64,000 nucleotides of DNA from Tetrapyrgos nigripes (GCA_013368315.1 JAACJM010000001.1:434001-498000); one strand, 5' to 3'; counted from the stretch's first letter, positions 9,909 to 22,626 are shown. Notes: generated by a model from the sequence alone, not told the origin. Program-made: numbers and translations.

Positions 9909-12900
9909 ATGGGTGTACGATTGGTCCTAAAATCTGTCGAAGAAGTTTTACTCCAAAACGTTGGATCACGTACCTTAAAAGCAGCTTGTTCTTGGACCAC
10001 TACCATCGAAGAATTCGAAGCATGCGTAGTGACAGCGAGACCGAGTCAGAATCGGAACCGGAAAGCTCACTTGTAGCTTGGGTCCCAACTTGCGCTCAAC
10101 CACGCTCTCAGGACATCTCTGCAGATGATGTGGTCTCTGCAGTGGACATCCTACAAAATGTCGATCTGTCCGAGATACCTTCAGTACGTAAAATCTGTCT
10201 CATTCATACACATACTAAAGATGCACCTGTGCAGAATCAGGACCTTCAGAGTCAAATATTGGATGCTTTTAATGCTATTACGCGTTTTTTAGACAGCCTG
10301 CTGGAATCATTGCCTGAGATTGTCGAGGAACTATACCACTTCGCATTACTTGGTAGCATTTGTTTCTTTCACTCAGCCAACTTCTGATGTTTTCTTCAAG
10401 TCCGTCCACAGTTCTTGTCTCTTCTATTCGCCCAACGCAAAATCTTTCATCAAATGGCGAATAAAGTTCATATCCCTGGAACCAGTGCATCCGTTGTTGT
10501 CTGCTGCGTGGACAGTTTCCTTGTAAAAATGGCAGATGTAACTCTAGTAATCGCTTCTGGTTCATCGGTGTCGTCTTCCACCCTCCCAGAAGGTCTTAAG
10601 GCACAACAAGAAGACGATAGTCTGAGAGCATCATCTCAATTACCCGGTGAGTAGATCGGGGTTCATTCCGTCTGTAATCGTCTACTGAACCATTAACACA
10701 GGTGACTGGCAAGCATTCCTTCTTTCACTCGGTTCCAGGCAGCTCTCGTCAGCTGCTAAACGGCTGTGCCTCAAGATTGCATTCGCGGTGTATATCATCG
10801 CGCCTTCTCTGGATCGAAATTCTGATCCTTGGATGGACCTCCAGAAGTGAGATGAGCTATCTGGAAATTATACGACAATTTAATGAAGACTCTTCTAGTC
10901 CTCGGCCTCATGAGCTCATGAAAGCTTTGGACGAATACGTCCTGCAAGAGTCTGTCGATGAGCCTGCATCTATGATGTGGTGCGACGCAATCTCGGAACG
11001 AAAGCGTCTCAGCTATGCGATGGTGCTCATTCTTTTTTGCGTGAGTCTCAAGTGGTTCTGTATTGGACCATTGCGTGATGAAATCCTTTCAGGCTACAGC
11101 ACAGCAAGTCCGTCCTGATTCCAGCTATACTGCATTGAAGCCCCGTACCTTTGGTAATCTGTTGGAACTAATACACGCCGTGCTTGGGAACGGTGACTCG
11201 GAAGAAATGGAGCCTGTAGAAAATTTGGATGCCGCTCAAAGCTTCTTACTCCGATGGGGCAATATCGTCCCTTGGTGCTGGAAAACTTGGAGCGATCCGA
11301 GGATTGATGGAACAGATAGTATTATCCGTCTAGTCAGTCCTCTGGATATTCTAATCTGGTTTGCCTCATCACTGAGTACTCGCAGACAACGACATGGCTC
11401 TACCACATTGACGAATTCCCAGATGTTTCTTCAATCATGGTTGACTCCGTATTGGAGGATCCCTCTGCCGCAGGTCGTGCCATCATGGTGAGTGTGACGA
11501 GTCTATCTTCTCGACGTACGCTAAGGTGTACGTACCAGCGTGTCCTTCAGCAATGTTTTTCGTTCCTTCCGTTAGCGGCGTTGGAGAGACCGGCGACTCT
11601 ACCCGTAGTTCTTTCACAAGTCTGTCAAGCCACACTAACTTTGCTACGACATTATGCTATAAATGGTGGCGTATACGACCCCGTGCACTTTCGAGAACTA
11701 GCCAAATATCTTTTAAATATTTTTGTTGCTTTGGAAGATTTCGAAAGAAGCCTTTGCAGTGAGTTGTTTCTAGAGACTCAGGGAAACCGGTATTGATGAT
11801 ATTTCCAGTCAAAAGCTGTATCTTGGAGTCATTGACGCTTCTTCAGCGCGAAGGTGTTCTTCACATCGCAGTGACGAGTCTTTGCAGCGTAACACATAAG
11901 GACGGGCAGGTTCGGTTTAATGTCAAGCTAGATGATTGTGAGTTTCCTCAGTCTAGACCTTATCCGTTTTGACAAACGAACGTGTTGATTGCTGCCAGTA
12001 ATCCTCCGGATGCGCAAGTCAGTGGATGCCTTCTTTCCAGTCAAATTGCCGGTCTGAAGGATTTCCAAGGCCCGTCATAGATGGTCATCAATGCTCGACA
12101 TCTGACACGGAAGATATCAGAATCACCATACATTTTCTGACTCTGATCTGGTATAACGGGGCCGCAAAACATATTCCCCGTCAATCGTTTACCTACCTGC
12201 TGCGCTCCCTCATTCAATACTCACAAAGAAACAACGACGGCGTCCTCCGTGATACAGTATTGACTGGATTTGCAATCATAGGCCTAGATTCGACCAGTAG
12301 GGCAAATGAACAGGAAGCACTGTGGGAGCTCTTCCTGGCTTCTAGACACTCTAACCTCGGTGTCGCAGGTAAATGCATGGATTAATTGTAATTCATGTCG
12401 AGTTCTGACCGCCTTTGCAGCGAGCTTTGCATATTACATTGTCACCGCGGGATCCATTCCTGACCCTCTTAGATGTGCGGAAGCATGGGATCATTTGCGA
12501 GACACCCTCACTTTGATAATGCGACAACATTTCCCCATAGAAGAGGAAGCCCCTGCTTTACCTGTCTGCGATTTAATCTGTGCAGCCCTGGTTAGCCTTT
12601 TGCAGTCTAGTACATTCCCTGGTAAGTCCCTTACTCACGCTCGAGTGTGGAGTTAGTCTAGTCTCACAAGTGTAGTCTCACTGGTTCTTGCATCTCCATG
12701 GGATAGTCTCAGTCTGAGTTCAGACCTGAAGGCAGTTCTGCATAGTGAAATTAGTCCCGAGCCAGGATATAGAGATTTACTACAAAGAAGACTAGCATCA
12801 CCCGGCAAAGTCCTGCTTGAAATGGTGAGCCGCTTTTGCATGGCAATGCTGTCGATGCTGAACCTTCCGCAGATGAGCGGGAAGCGGAAGTCAAATGAAA

Positions 12901-13063
12901 ACGGAGGATCACCATTGGTGAGTAGCAGCCGATCATTGAGTGGGGATGAAAAGTTGACTATCAGAATGTGGACTAGGAGACCACTACGACGCCCAAGATG
13001 GAAGTGCAGCTTATTTTGTACCATAAATATGGTAGCCTGATTATATTTCCTGCGAGTGTGTAA
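9909..13063 (+). CDS. Large unrecognised protein, many exons, helix-rich
   Basis: The first ATG is 2 nt after the RPC37 stop (MGVRLVLKSVEEVLLQN). Joining TGC at 10025 to GAC at 10112 (an 86-nt intron) keeps the frame into DISADDVVSAVDILQNVD. Further exons read, in order, LDAFNAITRFLDSLLESLPE; VRPQFLSLLFAQRKIFHQ; DWQAFLLSLGSRQLSSAAK; LMKALDEYVLQESVDEP; NLLELIHAVLGNGDSEE; QVCQATLTLLRHYAING; ESLTLLQREGVLHIAVTSL; and AEAWDHLRDTLTLIMRQHF. The last join (before GAG at about 12980) ends in LILYHKYGSLIIFPASV and a stop at 13061-13063. At least ten introns are needed and not all were resolved. The dense Leu/Ala amphipathic helices suggest a HEAT/ARM-like scaffold, but no named domain was recognised. 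There is no signal peptide or membrane segment. Function is unknown. Confidence 0.6.
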
Positions 13064-13135
13064 GAATGAGTCGGAGTTAGTGATGTAATTACATAAAATA
13101 AAAGCTTGTGTTCAGCAACTCTCTTGTGTTCTTCC

Positions 13136-14366
13136 ATGAACTATCGACGCCGGTCCCAGAGTGCCTCTACGTCTTCCTCATTCCACCATCGATCCGTCAC
13201 TTCTCCCCCCCAGAGTGCCATTGGCAAACGATCCTACTTTTCCTCTAACCATTCCCATGTCTCATCTTCTCAAAATAAATGGGATATTGACGCTTGGCAG
13301 TCAAAGAGACGTCGTCGCAATGTCTCTGTACGTCCTCATTGATTTTGGCAGATGTAATAGTCCTGACCGCTTTTTCTAGCCCTCAGGGTCTGGTGCCAGT
13401 TCCGATGACGACTTTCTCTCCCATTTTAATCGCAGTCGGTCGCCCGCAAGTAGAAGCGCTTTGACTACCTTGTCTACCCCTCGTTCCTCATTCCCATCCT
13501 CATCAGCCGACTTTTTCCCTCGGAATGAGCGCAGTGGTCCTCGCCTTCGTCATTCTACACACATCCCTGCCTCCTTTGATCTTAATTCAAACATGCCCTA
13601 TTCCGAAGCGGAACTAGTAGAGCTGAGATCCAATGCATTTTGGGATTTGCAACGGAGCATTGCAGAAAATGGAGAGTCATTGGTTCGCCGTATGCGAGAC
13701 TATGAAAGCTCTCGGTCTCGTGCAGAAACCTTTTCCAAAGTCAACGAAGCACGAAAGAGAGGAAGGAAAAGGTCATCATTGATCTCTGCCGCTAGGAGGA
13801 AACAGGTGTTTCAGGACAGTGAAGATGATGAAGATGACGAAGGCGAAGAAGACGTGCAGATTATTTCTGGAGAAATACCGGATGTCTTGATACGCCGAGG
13901 TAGTCGACCAGCGTCCCCAGGGGACTCGTCACTTGCAATGACGAGGGGCCGTTCACTCCCTAGCACTCAGCGACAGCGTTCTCCCTCGTCTTGTAGCTCT
14001 ATGGTGTCCGACGATGACTTGCATATGAGCGCATCGCCGACTTTTCCAAGTTTCGACTTTCAGCCCCACAGCACATCCATGATGAACACTCCAGCATTAT
14101 CCCACTCAACCTCTTCGACGAATTCATCCATGGTTTCTCTACCTTTACTTCCTTACCACTTCCAGTCCCAATCCCAACCCTCATCCCATTCGGGTTCCAC
14201 TGACATCAACATCCTTCCTTCCATCCCTTCACCGACGGCTTCACGATCCGAAAAAGCCCTCGCTGCTCTCAGTCTCGCTATGGCTAATGGAGCAGGAAGT
14301 ATAAACGACTATGCTGGATTGTATCTTTCATCTATTGCTCAACCAGACGAGCACTGGCCGCATTAA
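13136..14366 (+). CDS. Ser-rich, low-complexity protein, probably nuclear
   Basis: Two exons (13136-13327, 13380-14366) give 392 residues. The N-terminal part is Ser/Arg-rich with a KRRRR basic cluster. A predicted helix (AELVELRSNAFWDLQRSIAE, continuing SLVRRMRDYE) is followed by RKRGRKRSS, an acidic DSEDDEDDEGEED stretch, and a long Ser/Pro-rich tail. The basic and acidic clusters point to a nuclear protein with a short structured core. I do not recognise a family; the helix would be the part to use for homology searches. It lies 72 bp downstream of the large unknown gene, on the same strand. Confidence 0.6.
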
Positions 14367-14966
14367 TCCCTACCCCACAATGTAAGTCCCCCTGAGCGGC
14401 GTCACTTACAGTATACTGAATGATGCTGAAACAGAAATGCTCTGCATTTGGTCTACAATGACGCAGATATCATATAATGCGGTACCGAATCACAATTAGC
14501 AATGCTATTGTCCTCCCAAAATGGGAGAGAAACCCAAACCTTGCATAAATCTCGCATCTTTTCTTCATTTCTTGGTCATCAATCAATATCAATGGAAAGC
14601 ATATATACATCTAGTCGAAAGTATGCTCCTTGTGTAGCATACCACAATGTTTTGTCTCATGTTTTCAACTCACCTTGTTTCAAAAGCCTCATTGCAATGG
14701 CATTACTGCTACGTATACTTATCACTTTTCTGTCCATAATGTTAACTCAGTAGCTACCAGCAATAACTTAAACACCGAATGTATAACTAACGATGACAAT
14801 AACAGAACAATCGAGCAGCACGTTTATTACCACAGAACAAGCTAACCAGAAAAAACACGAGGTGTAACAGCAGACTCAGTGAAATATCATACAATATACA
14901 ATACCTATAGATAGTCCAAGACTAAGTATGAACCCAGACCATAAGCCATGCTAGACTGCGACGAGA
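14367..14966. other. Convergent intergenic region, no feature seen
   Basis: This is 600 bp between two converging genes. The sequence is AT-rich with no frame that looks coding and no repeat longer than chance. It probably contains both 3' untranslated regions. Confidence 0.5.
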
Positions 14967-16122
14967 TTACAGAGCGGAACCTAGAACTTTCATAGCCAAA
15001 GCTCGGAGGATCTACGAGGATAGAACGTCAGAACAGGTATCATCAAAATCTTCAGAAATGAACACACACCTCTGCTTTCTGTTCATTCATCGAAAGGTGA
15101 GTAAGAGCCGGTAAAAAGAAGTCGAATGACAATACTGACCTGATTCCCCCCGAGCTGACTGAATACCGCAGCAACACTGAAACGTATCAGGTTAAGGAGA
15201 GCCTTCAGGAAAAAGAAATTGAAGCGTACCTTTTACCCTTTGCATCTCGGATTGCTCCCAACTAAACCGATACATGAATATAATGCCCTACATCCTATAA
15301 AGTCGAAATACTCACCCTGTGGCCGGCAACTGAGCCAAGCATGAGACCGGGGAAGTTTGCTACGATGAAACCTGTGTACAAGGAAGATTGGTGAACGGCA
15401 CGGAAAAACCTTCTCTTAAGCACACTTACCTATGCCAGCTCCACAGACAAGTCCAAGATATGCCCACCACGGTACGCGTCGCTCAACTTCAGGGCGTAAG
15501 AGCTAAAATAAGAATGGCGAGTAACGTCAATCTCAAGTCAAGTAGCGCAATGATGGTCGGAGACACACCTCTTCAAACACATCAGCAAAGACATTCTCCG
15601 CATCCGGTTGTCCATTTGAATTACTCTGTGCAAATCCTGCGCCGGTACCCGCAGCTCCACCTCCTCCGAACAAATTACTGAACTGGGAGAAGAAGTTGGA
15701 TGATGAGGAGGGGTCTGTGGAACGTTTGTTGGAGGTGTACAGTATATCGTATTCCTTTCGCCTCTCTGGGTCTGAAAGAACGTAGTAGGCATCTGCTACT
15801 GCCTTCACGATGGGATTGAGCGAGTGGAGCTCCAACGACAGGATTTGGGTAATACCTGAAACTTTTCTGTTGCTTTCTTCTTTTCAGTTGGGGTGGCATT
15901 GGCTAGTCTATCGGGATGAGTCCTGCAGGTGGACTGTAAGATAAGGAGACTATTGGAAATGCTAGCGATGTTACCGAAGTGATTCTTTCTTGTAGGCCTA
16001 CAGAGAAGTGATTAGAAGTTGCTTGGGAATGAAATACAAACTGATTTTACCGTTCTAATCTCGTCCTGAGTTGCAGACTTGGGGATGTCGAGGAGTTTGT
16101 AGTAGTCTGGAATTTGCGACAT
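14967..16122 (-). CDS. J-domain (Hsp40) protein with C-terminal membrane segment
   Basis: Starts at ATG 16122 (MSQIPDYYKLLDIPKSATQ). The J domain follows: EIRTAYKKESLR, the diagnostic HPD in THPDRLANATP, then AVADAYYVLSDPERRKEYD. A Ser/Gly-rich G/F-like region (NLFGGGGAAGTGAGFAQ) comes next. The C-terminal half holds a hydrophobic, Gly-rich segment (LGLVCGAGIGFIVANFPGLM, then LGSVAGHRLGAIRDAKGKSV) resembling a glycine-zipper membrane hairpin, and a final helix ending KVLGSAL. There are many small exons; the last ones near 15000-15260 are only 9-60 nt. This is a class C J-protein that would recruit Hsp70 to a membrane; which membrane is not shown. Confidence 0.8.
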
Positions 16123-16249
16123 GTGGGTTATGGCAAGTTGGTATGACGCCTGTTGGACGCCTCACTATAAAGCAGTTGTAATGACGTCACTTACATATCA
16201 CTGGTGGAGACTCAATTTATATCGACATAGTAATACAAAATACAGATAT

Positions 16250-19200
16250 CTATGGAGCAGTATCTACCGGAGACAAATTCAAAGCAGGGGGCTTCCGTGG
16301 ACGTTCGTATCGATACTGATCCTCACTCTCTCCTAATGAACTCTCCCGTGGCCGAGGTGCACTAATCGCTAGTCGAGGCTGCGAAGGTAAAGCCAGTCTT
16401 CCTCGTGCAGGTCGACGAGGTCCCGATACTCGGGATTGTGCAGCCAACGGTGATGAGACAGATGGATAAGATGTAACGTTCCCAAGGAGGAAGGGCTTCA
16501 GCACTGGGTAGTCTTGTGTTGGTGATGCTATCCCACTGGATGCAGTCGCAGGACCTTGTTCCGCGAGCTTCGAATCGCGGGAAGTGGGTACCTTGGATAT
16601 CATGGGTACTGCGGACGCAAGCATAAGCGGTCGAGCTGATTCTTCTACAAAGGATGTACTTCCTTCGTCTTCGGATTCAACATCTTGAAAAAGCAGAAAC
16701 CGTCAACAACATTCTAGGTGTTGTACGGAAAACTTACCACTCAGACCTGAGTTCTTAAACGTACTTCCCGGTCTCAATCCAGTTCCAGGAGAAGTCAAAT
16801 CACCGATGAAAGAAGTCACGTCATACTGCGTGCCATTTGAACCAAACCTATCCGTCCTAACTCCAACTTGATTCGGTGAGGTCGGAGCTAATGAAGGAAC
16901 ATCTGCTCTACGAGCTGTCAAGGAATTCCTTTGACTCCTTAACGCTGCAAACGAGGCTCGCGTAGGAGTCAAACTAGCTGGTGCTGGTGGTTCCGGGAAT
17001 ATGGACAGCGAGAATTCACTGGCAGAATCATGTTTCTGACTGCTCGACCGCGTGGTTGAACTTTTCACCCGCTCACTACCCGATGAAGATTCCTTCCTAA
17101 GGAACTCGGGTAGCTCAGGCTGAGAACCGATACCTCCAGGAGATCCAAGGGGAGACCTCGGGGGAGAGCTGATCGCTGGTACTCTGATATCACTCTCTTC
17201 AAAGGTGGTCACATCGGATTGAGGAGAGAATAGCCTCAGAGCTGCTATGCTTTTGTCCAACTCCGTTTGTTGCCGCAATAGCTCATCGAAGGAGTTACCA
17301 CTTCCACGGTTGTTGAGTGATATACCAGAATCACGATATTCGGGAGGAACATTGATAATTCCGTTTAATCCATAAATTGGCGAAGGGGTGTCTTGCCGGG
17401 AAGCAGCCTCCATGAACGGAGGATTGACTAGTGACCTACGTGAACCACGTTCCATACCGTAGTAAGAAAAGGAGAACGTTGTCGAAGGTCTACTATCTCT
17501 GGCTGTCGCAGGCGATGGGGAGGGTGGAAAACTCGGAGCAATGGTCGAAGGGGACTTTGCTCTGGGAGATGGGACTGGAGAAGGAACGGGAGCTGGAACG
17601 GGAACGGCAATGGGAAGGGGTGTGGGTACGACAGTAGCGACAGGTGCTGGGTCGGGGGTGGGCACGCGGAAAGAAGTAGAAGGTTCAGATTTGATTGCAA
17701 GCTGCTGAAGAGATGGTTTTGCTGAAAGTGTCGGAAGTTCTGTACGGTCTGGTTGGGGCTGTGGTACCAATTTATCAAGCGATGTCCTGGGCACGGTGTC
17801 GACAACTTCGGAATTCCTTCCTTCGCTGTCTGGACTGTCTCTCCATGAAGAACGGAAAGCACTGCGCTCAAATACGGAATTCCTTCGGGGTATCATCCAG
17901 TCTGATAATCGGGAGATTCGTGAGCTCCTGGTGATGGGAGCATCGACATTTGTGGTAAAGTATGGACTCATCGCATCTTTGGCGTCACCACTACCACTAC
18001 CACCTCCGCCACCACCTCCCATGAGAACAGGTGGAGGCAAGCTGAAATCTCGGGGTTTTTGATTGATAAAGGAAGAAGTCCCCTTACTCCTTCGTGACCG
18101 TGGCGGCCTAGTGGGGACCTTGTAGAAGGCGTTGATCATAACGAAGAGTATCAGAATATAGAGTTCCACAGCTTGCTATATGCGTTCACTGTCATCAGCG
18201 ACCATAAACACCGAACAGCATGGGTCTACTAACCAGAAATCTCCCGAGAGTAGTATCAGTGAAGCGGTCCGATAGCAAGTTACCAATGGATAACGCAAGA
18301 TTGAACAAAAGGGCGAGAATGGGTATCATGTAGAATCTGAACGGTTTCCACCACGGTGTAAGGGGGGATAGAAAAATGTTGAGGAAAACCTTCAACAGAA
18401 ACAGTCCAGTGACAATTACTTCGATTGTTGATTCCACCACATAGATTGTATCCGAATTGATGATGCGCCAGATTATTTGTAAAACTGGAATAGAGACGGA
18501 GGCTAGCAACAAGCCGTATTGAAGGATCCAGCCGAGAACGCCCCAGCGCCTCCAACTTGCGCTGTGGGTGTCATCTCTGGGGCCATACGATGTCCGATTA
18601 TTGGTGGCAAGCATTGGATTAGGTGGGGGCTCCCCTCGGGGTTTTTCCGCGATGAATTGCCAGAAGAACAGGAATATGGCTCCTCGTCCAAGGGAGAGAA
18701 GAACTTCGCGCGTATTCATCACTACGGTGATCGAAGTGTCAATGCCTAACCCTTTGTCGATATTCACTGGCCCTCGGGCAAGAATTTGTATCAAGTCGAG
18801 TATACCAGCAAGGAAAGCAAGGAATGTCGCCAGGTATATCAAGATTGCTAATCTGGAGAAGGATATTAGAGCACAATCCCTGTTCATAAATAAGATAGAT
18901 GGCGCACAAGTTGACACGCTTTCTCATAAACAACCAAAAGGTCGAGACACCGAAAAAACAGAAACTGGGCACAAATCCTCTCAGTCAGTACCGTTCCCTT
19001 TGACCTAGTACTGAGCACACCATACAATTTGGAATATCGGACAAAAGTTGTTCGATCTGTCCATAATAAGCCAGATGAGCCAGGGTGCAACGCAGCGTAG
19101 AAGTCGTAAGGTGACGTACCGCAGCATCGTCAGATAGTGAAATTGACAATATAGGACTAGTCGAAGAAGAAGCAAGGGACAAGAGAAGTCTGAAAGCCGA

Positions 19201-19482
19201 AATGGTATTGTTGGACATTATGCACAAGAAATAAAGAAAAAACTCCAGTGTCTTCGACAGCAGGAGAACTAGGTCGAAATCGAATTGGAAGCCAGCCAAA
19301 CTCCCCAGATGAGGTAGGAGCTACAAGCCAGTGCGACCTGCACCTGCGTCAGGGAGGACGATAGGGAAAAGAGAAGTAGAAAGGAACGTCAAGTTCTTCC
19401 AGATGGGAAGATAAAGTACACACAGAGTCCCAATTGTCCCGCTTTGAAAGGAAACGAGAAGGGAGCTGTATGCTGTTCCCAT
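16250..19482 (-). CDS. Multi-pass membrane protein with very long Ser/Pro-rich cytoplasmic tail
   Basis: Start ATG 19482 (MGTAYSSLLVSFQSGTIG). Joins that keep frame are: DA|VLLLSKTLEFFLYFL; QRER|LAILIYLATFLAFLAGIL (donor GTACTGAC, acceptor CTCCAG); RFL|QAVELYILILFVMINAF (intron near 18168-18227); and NSGLS|DVESEDEG (near 16685-16737). About seven hydrophobic segments occur before VPTRPPRSRRSKG. Then comes a tail of roughly 550 residues, rich in Ser/Pro/Arg with a Gly run (GGGGGGG) and repeated Pro-Val motifs. No family motif was recognised; the plan resembles the gene at 1111-3377. The tail could hold phosphorylation or protein-docking sites (inference). It lies upstream of the J-domain gene on the same strand. 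Confidence 0.65.
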
Positions 19483-19818
19483 AACTATTCTCAGCCTGAC
19501 GACGCAGACCCATACCATCAATTGCCCTGATTCAGTTCAAGGTTCTCCGTCATCATACATATCACTCCACCACGTGTCAGATCTTCTCTTTTAGGTCACC
19601 TGCTTCCATCAAATTGCAACCATCTTGTTTGACCAGGAAAAGAAACTATATAGCTATGGTATAACAGGATCAATGATAAATACTACTGCAGATAGGAAAG
19701 CAGACATCCAACAGGCACAGATCAAAGCAGCAGGGAAGTCCATCATAAAAAGTTGTACACGTCCGTTTTGATTCTAGTTTCACAAACTTCGTAGCACTTT
19801 ATCAGAGTGAGAGCGGGA
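19483..19818. other. Intergenic region upstream of the membrane protein gene, no feature seen
   Basis: This 336-bp stretch lies between the LIM gene stop and the start of the membrane protein gene, both on the minus strand. It should carry the LIM 3' untranslated region and the membrane gene's promoter. No clear motif was seen. Confidence 0.45.
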
Positions 19819-22626
19819 TCAGTTGCCACCATTCCCGGTCATCTGCCTGACCAAGAACATCCCTCTTCCCTCGTCCACACTTTTGGCATGTCTCATTCCA
19901 ATCACACTCTTTGGGCGTGGCCTAATAGTCCCAGGAGCGACCATTCCCAACTGTTTGGTAGGACTGATGCTTCTCGTCGGGCATAGCCCGCCACCGGTAA
20001 TTTGACGAACAAGGGGATCGCCGCCAAGACCAGTGAACTGTCGAGCAATGGTTGTTCCAGTGTTCTGCGGTGCTATCTTCCCTCCAGTATAATTCGGTAA
20101 GAGCGGAGAAGAACGGACAGGCGATGAGGTTTGGGGCGTGTCACGTATCATGAGCTAGGGATTGTGATTAGCTGTGTTCAGTACAGTGGAGCTAGATCCC
20201 TACTTACCCAGCATTCGCGACAATAGACGTTTCCTTCGCCATCTGCTTTGGCGGCGGAGTCTAGTTTCTTTCCACATCCAGGCTCGTTCTTTTTTTCTTC
20301 CCTCGGTTTGTAGAATAAAGTGCTTGGTGGACGTTTTCCGCCACATACTAAACATGTTTGATGCCAGCGAGTACCCTGGGGACCGGGAACGACGCCTCGT
20401 TCCATCGGGGATACCGACTTTCCGCAACCAGGGCAAGCACTGGAGCTACCAAAGCGGGGTATTGAGGAAGAAATTGGCGCCGTTGAAGGCGGCCGGTTAT
20501 ATCTACTAGAAGAGACGTATGCCGCATTGGTGTTTGATGAAGTAGATGCGGTGAGGGAAGGGGTCGTCGTGGACGACGTCCTAGGTCGAATTGGGGGTAG
20601 AGGATCATTGGGATGTATTGTCTTTACACTGATCTTAGACGGTGGTGCACACTACAATAAAAACATGAATAAAGCTTTCCAGCACTGGACACAAAGTACT
20701 TACTTGTAAATGGCAGGGACCCTTCTCTGACTTAACGAACATAGCTTGACCTTCTTTACTTTCTTGGAAGGCATTATCACAGATAACACATGTAAAGCAT
20801 TTCTTGTGGTAGGACCTTAGTGAGCCGCCTTCGCCGTCAGGCACAGTCACGTATTGACCGCCTTCCCGAACTGAAAAGAGCACTTTGCGACACTTCGCAC
20901 AACTAGAGAGCTCAGGCTGGACTCTCAATGGTTGGGAACGTTTCTCCGGCGTCGGCGTTATCTTCGGTTTACTCTGCGTTGATTTACCCGCATCGTCAGT
21001 CTTCTTGTTGGGAGTGCGGGTAGGCGTCGTTAGTTGACTATTGGTCTCCTCGATGATGACGTCGTCGGTATCATTGATCAACATATTAGACCTGGAGTAC
21101 CGAGAGCCAAGGGCAGAATAATATTTGAAGGGTGAGATATCGTCATTAGGGAGCGAATTGCGTGGAGGGGAATCAGGGTCTGATAAAGATTGAGTCGTAG
21201 TATCGGAGAAATCTGAAGTAAGATCAGGTGTGTCAGGCGGGCTACTCGGGAAGGTCGGTAGTTGGGATAAAGAGCCTGAAGATCTCGTCGATCGCAACCT
21301 GCGTCGTGTTGGGGGAGGGAGAGATGGACTTTCTGTCTGCGGGGAAGACGTAGACTTCATAAACCTGCGCTTCATTTCTTCTATCTGCTCTTCAGTCGGT
21401 GCAGGAGAGGGTGTTGTTGGACGGCTCCGGTTGGCCAAACCGGATGAAGGACGACTGGCATGTTCTCGTCCTTCAGGTCCAACTGATCTGTCCAGCCGTT
21501 GCGATAAACGTTTCGGACTGGGGCTACCATTCGAAGAACGTAGTGCAGGAGAGTTCCCAGCAGAGCTCATCCCAGAGTATCGGGATAGCCGAGGGGAACC
21601 ATTCATACTATCCCGCCCAATCATACTGAGCCGATGTGAGAGCTCCTCAAGCTCCGGGCTCGACTCCCGACTCTTTGAAATCCCCAACCTCTGCTCTAAT
21701 TCTTCAACAACAGCCGGACTACTCTCCCTGCCACCTTTCGATTCGCGAGATGGTGAACCATATCCTCCCACATTGGGACTGTTGGAAGTGCTCGTACTGG
21801 CACGAATTTTCTTCGGGGTACTCTTTGGTGTGCGATCACGTTGCAGACAGGTGTCAAAACATGACGCGCAAGATGGACGGCCTAGCAAGTCGACCATGGG
21901 TGAAGCGCCAATGTTCTTGCCACAACCAACGCACTTGTAGCAAGCTTTATGATAGAAGTGACCATCTCCTCCGTCAATAAAGGGTCCTTCCGATTTCAGA
22001 GGCAAGACTGGACGTGAACATGTGGGACAAGGCCCCTTTGAACAAGTCTCGACGAAGCAATTACGACAGAGGAATTGGGGTTCGTCAGAGTCCGCTTGAC
22101 CTGGATAGAGAGTAGAGTCGGGTTGGAAGACGGTATGACATGAGCTACATGCATGCGAATTCAATGTCTCCGCAGACTGCAGCACGGAGCCATATACTTT
22201 GGCAAGAGAACCGGTTGGATGCGAAGTAAGGGATGGCAGAATACCAACTTCTGGCGCAACAACCGAGTTCTTAAGAGGAGAAGGAGGACGATTCGTCAAT
22301 CGGGAAGTTGTATTTGCGATGTGTGCAGAGACTCGATTACTGAGAGGTGCACCATTTGTTGAAGATGAGGAATTCAGAGGTTGTGGAAATCGCTTGGTGG
22401 GTGAGGTGCGAGTGGGAGAAGGGTCTCTCGAGACGTAGGTCTTGGACCATCGATCCTGAACACTATTAGCATTCATGGACTCTTTCCATGAGACTACTGG
22501 AGCTATTAGGGGAAATGCGTAAGGACCGGTAGAACTATTGAGCTGAGAATACGTACCGACTGCCGTGCCACCACATTTACATCTTTCACCAGTAACAATA
22601 TCACCACAGCGTCGACAGAAACCCAT
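19819..22626 (-). CDS. Triple-LIM-domain protein, paxillin-like
   Basis: Start ATG 22626. The N-terminus is a small Cys cluster (MGFCRRCGDIVTGERCKCGG). After a Ser/Pro linker come three LIM zinc domains. The first runs CPTCSRPV to HKACYKCVGC and CASC. The second runs CAKCRKVLF to HKKCFTCVIC. The third runs CPGCGKSV to HQTCLVC and CRECW. Between the first and second is a linker of about 300 residues rich in Ser/Pro/Arg; introns lie near 20642-20704 and 20155-20208. The C-terminal tail repeats a short motif: ARQFTGLGGD, VRQITGGG, VRQMTGNGGN. LIM proteins with this plan (for example yeast Pxl1) act as scaffolds at sites of polarised growth and septation. The role here is inferred from the domains. 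Divergent from the glycosylase gene with 89 bp between start codons. Confidence 0.85.

Noticed and set aside
17428..17871. 147-codon frame inside the second membrane protein gene
   Set aside because: It is an alternate frame of the Ser/Pro-rich tail, which stays open because of composition.
21230..21940. 236-codon frame antisense to the LIM gene
   Set aside because: The minus strand encodes the LIM domain Cys/His pattern there; the antisense frame has no conserved features.
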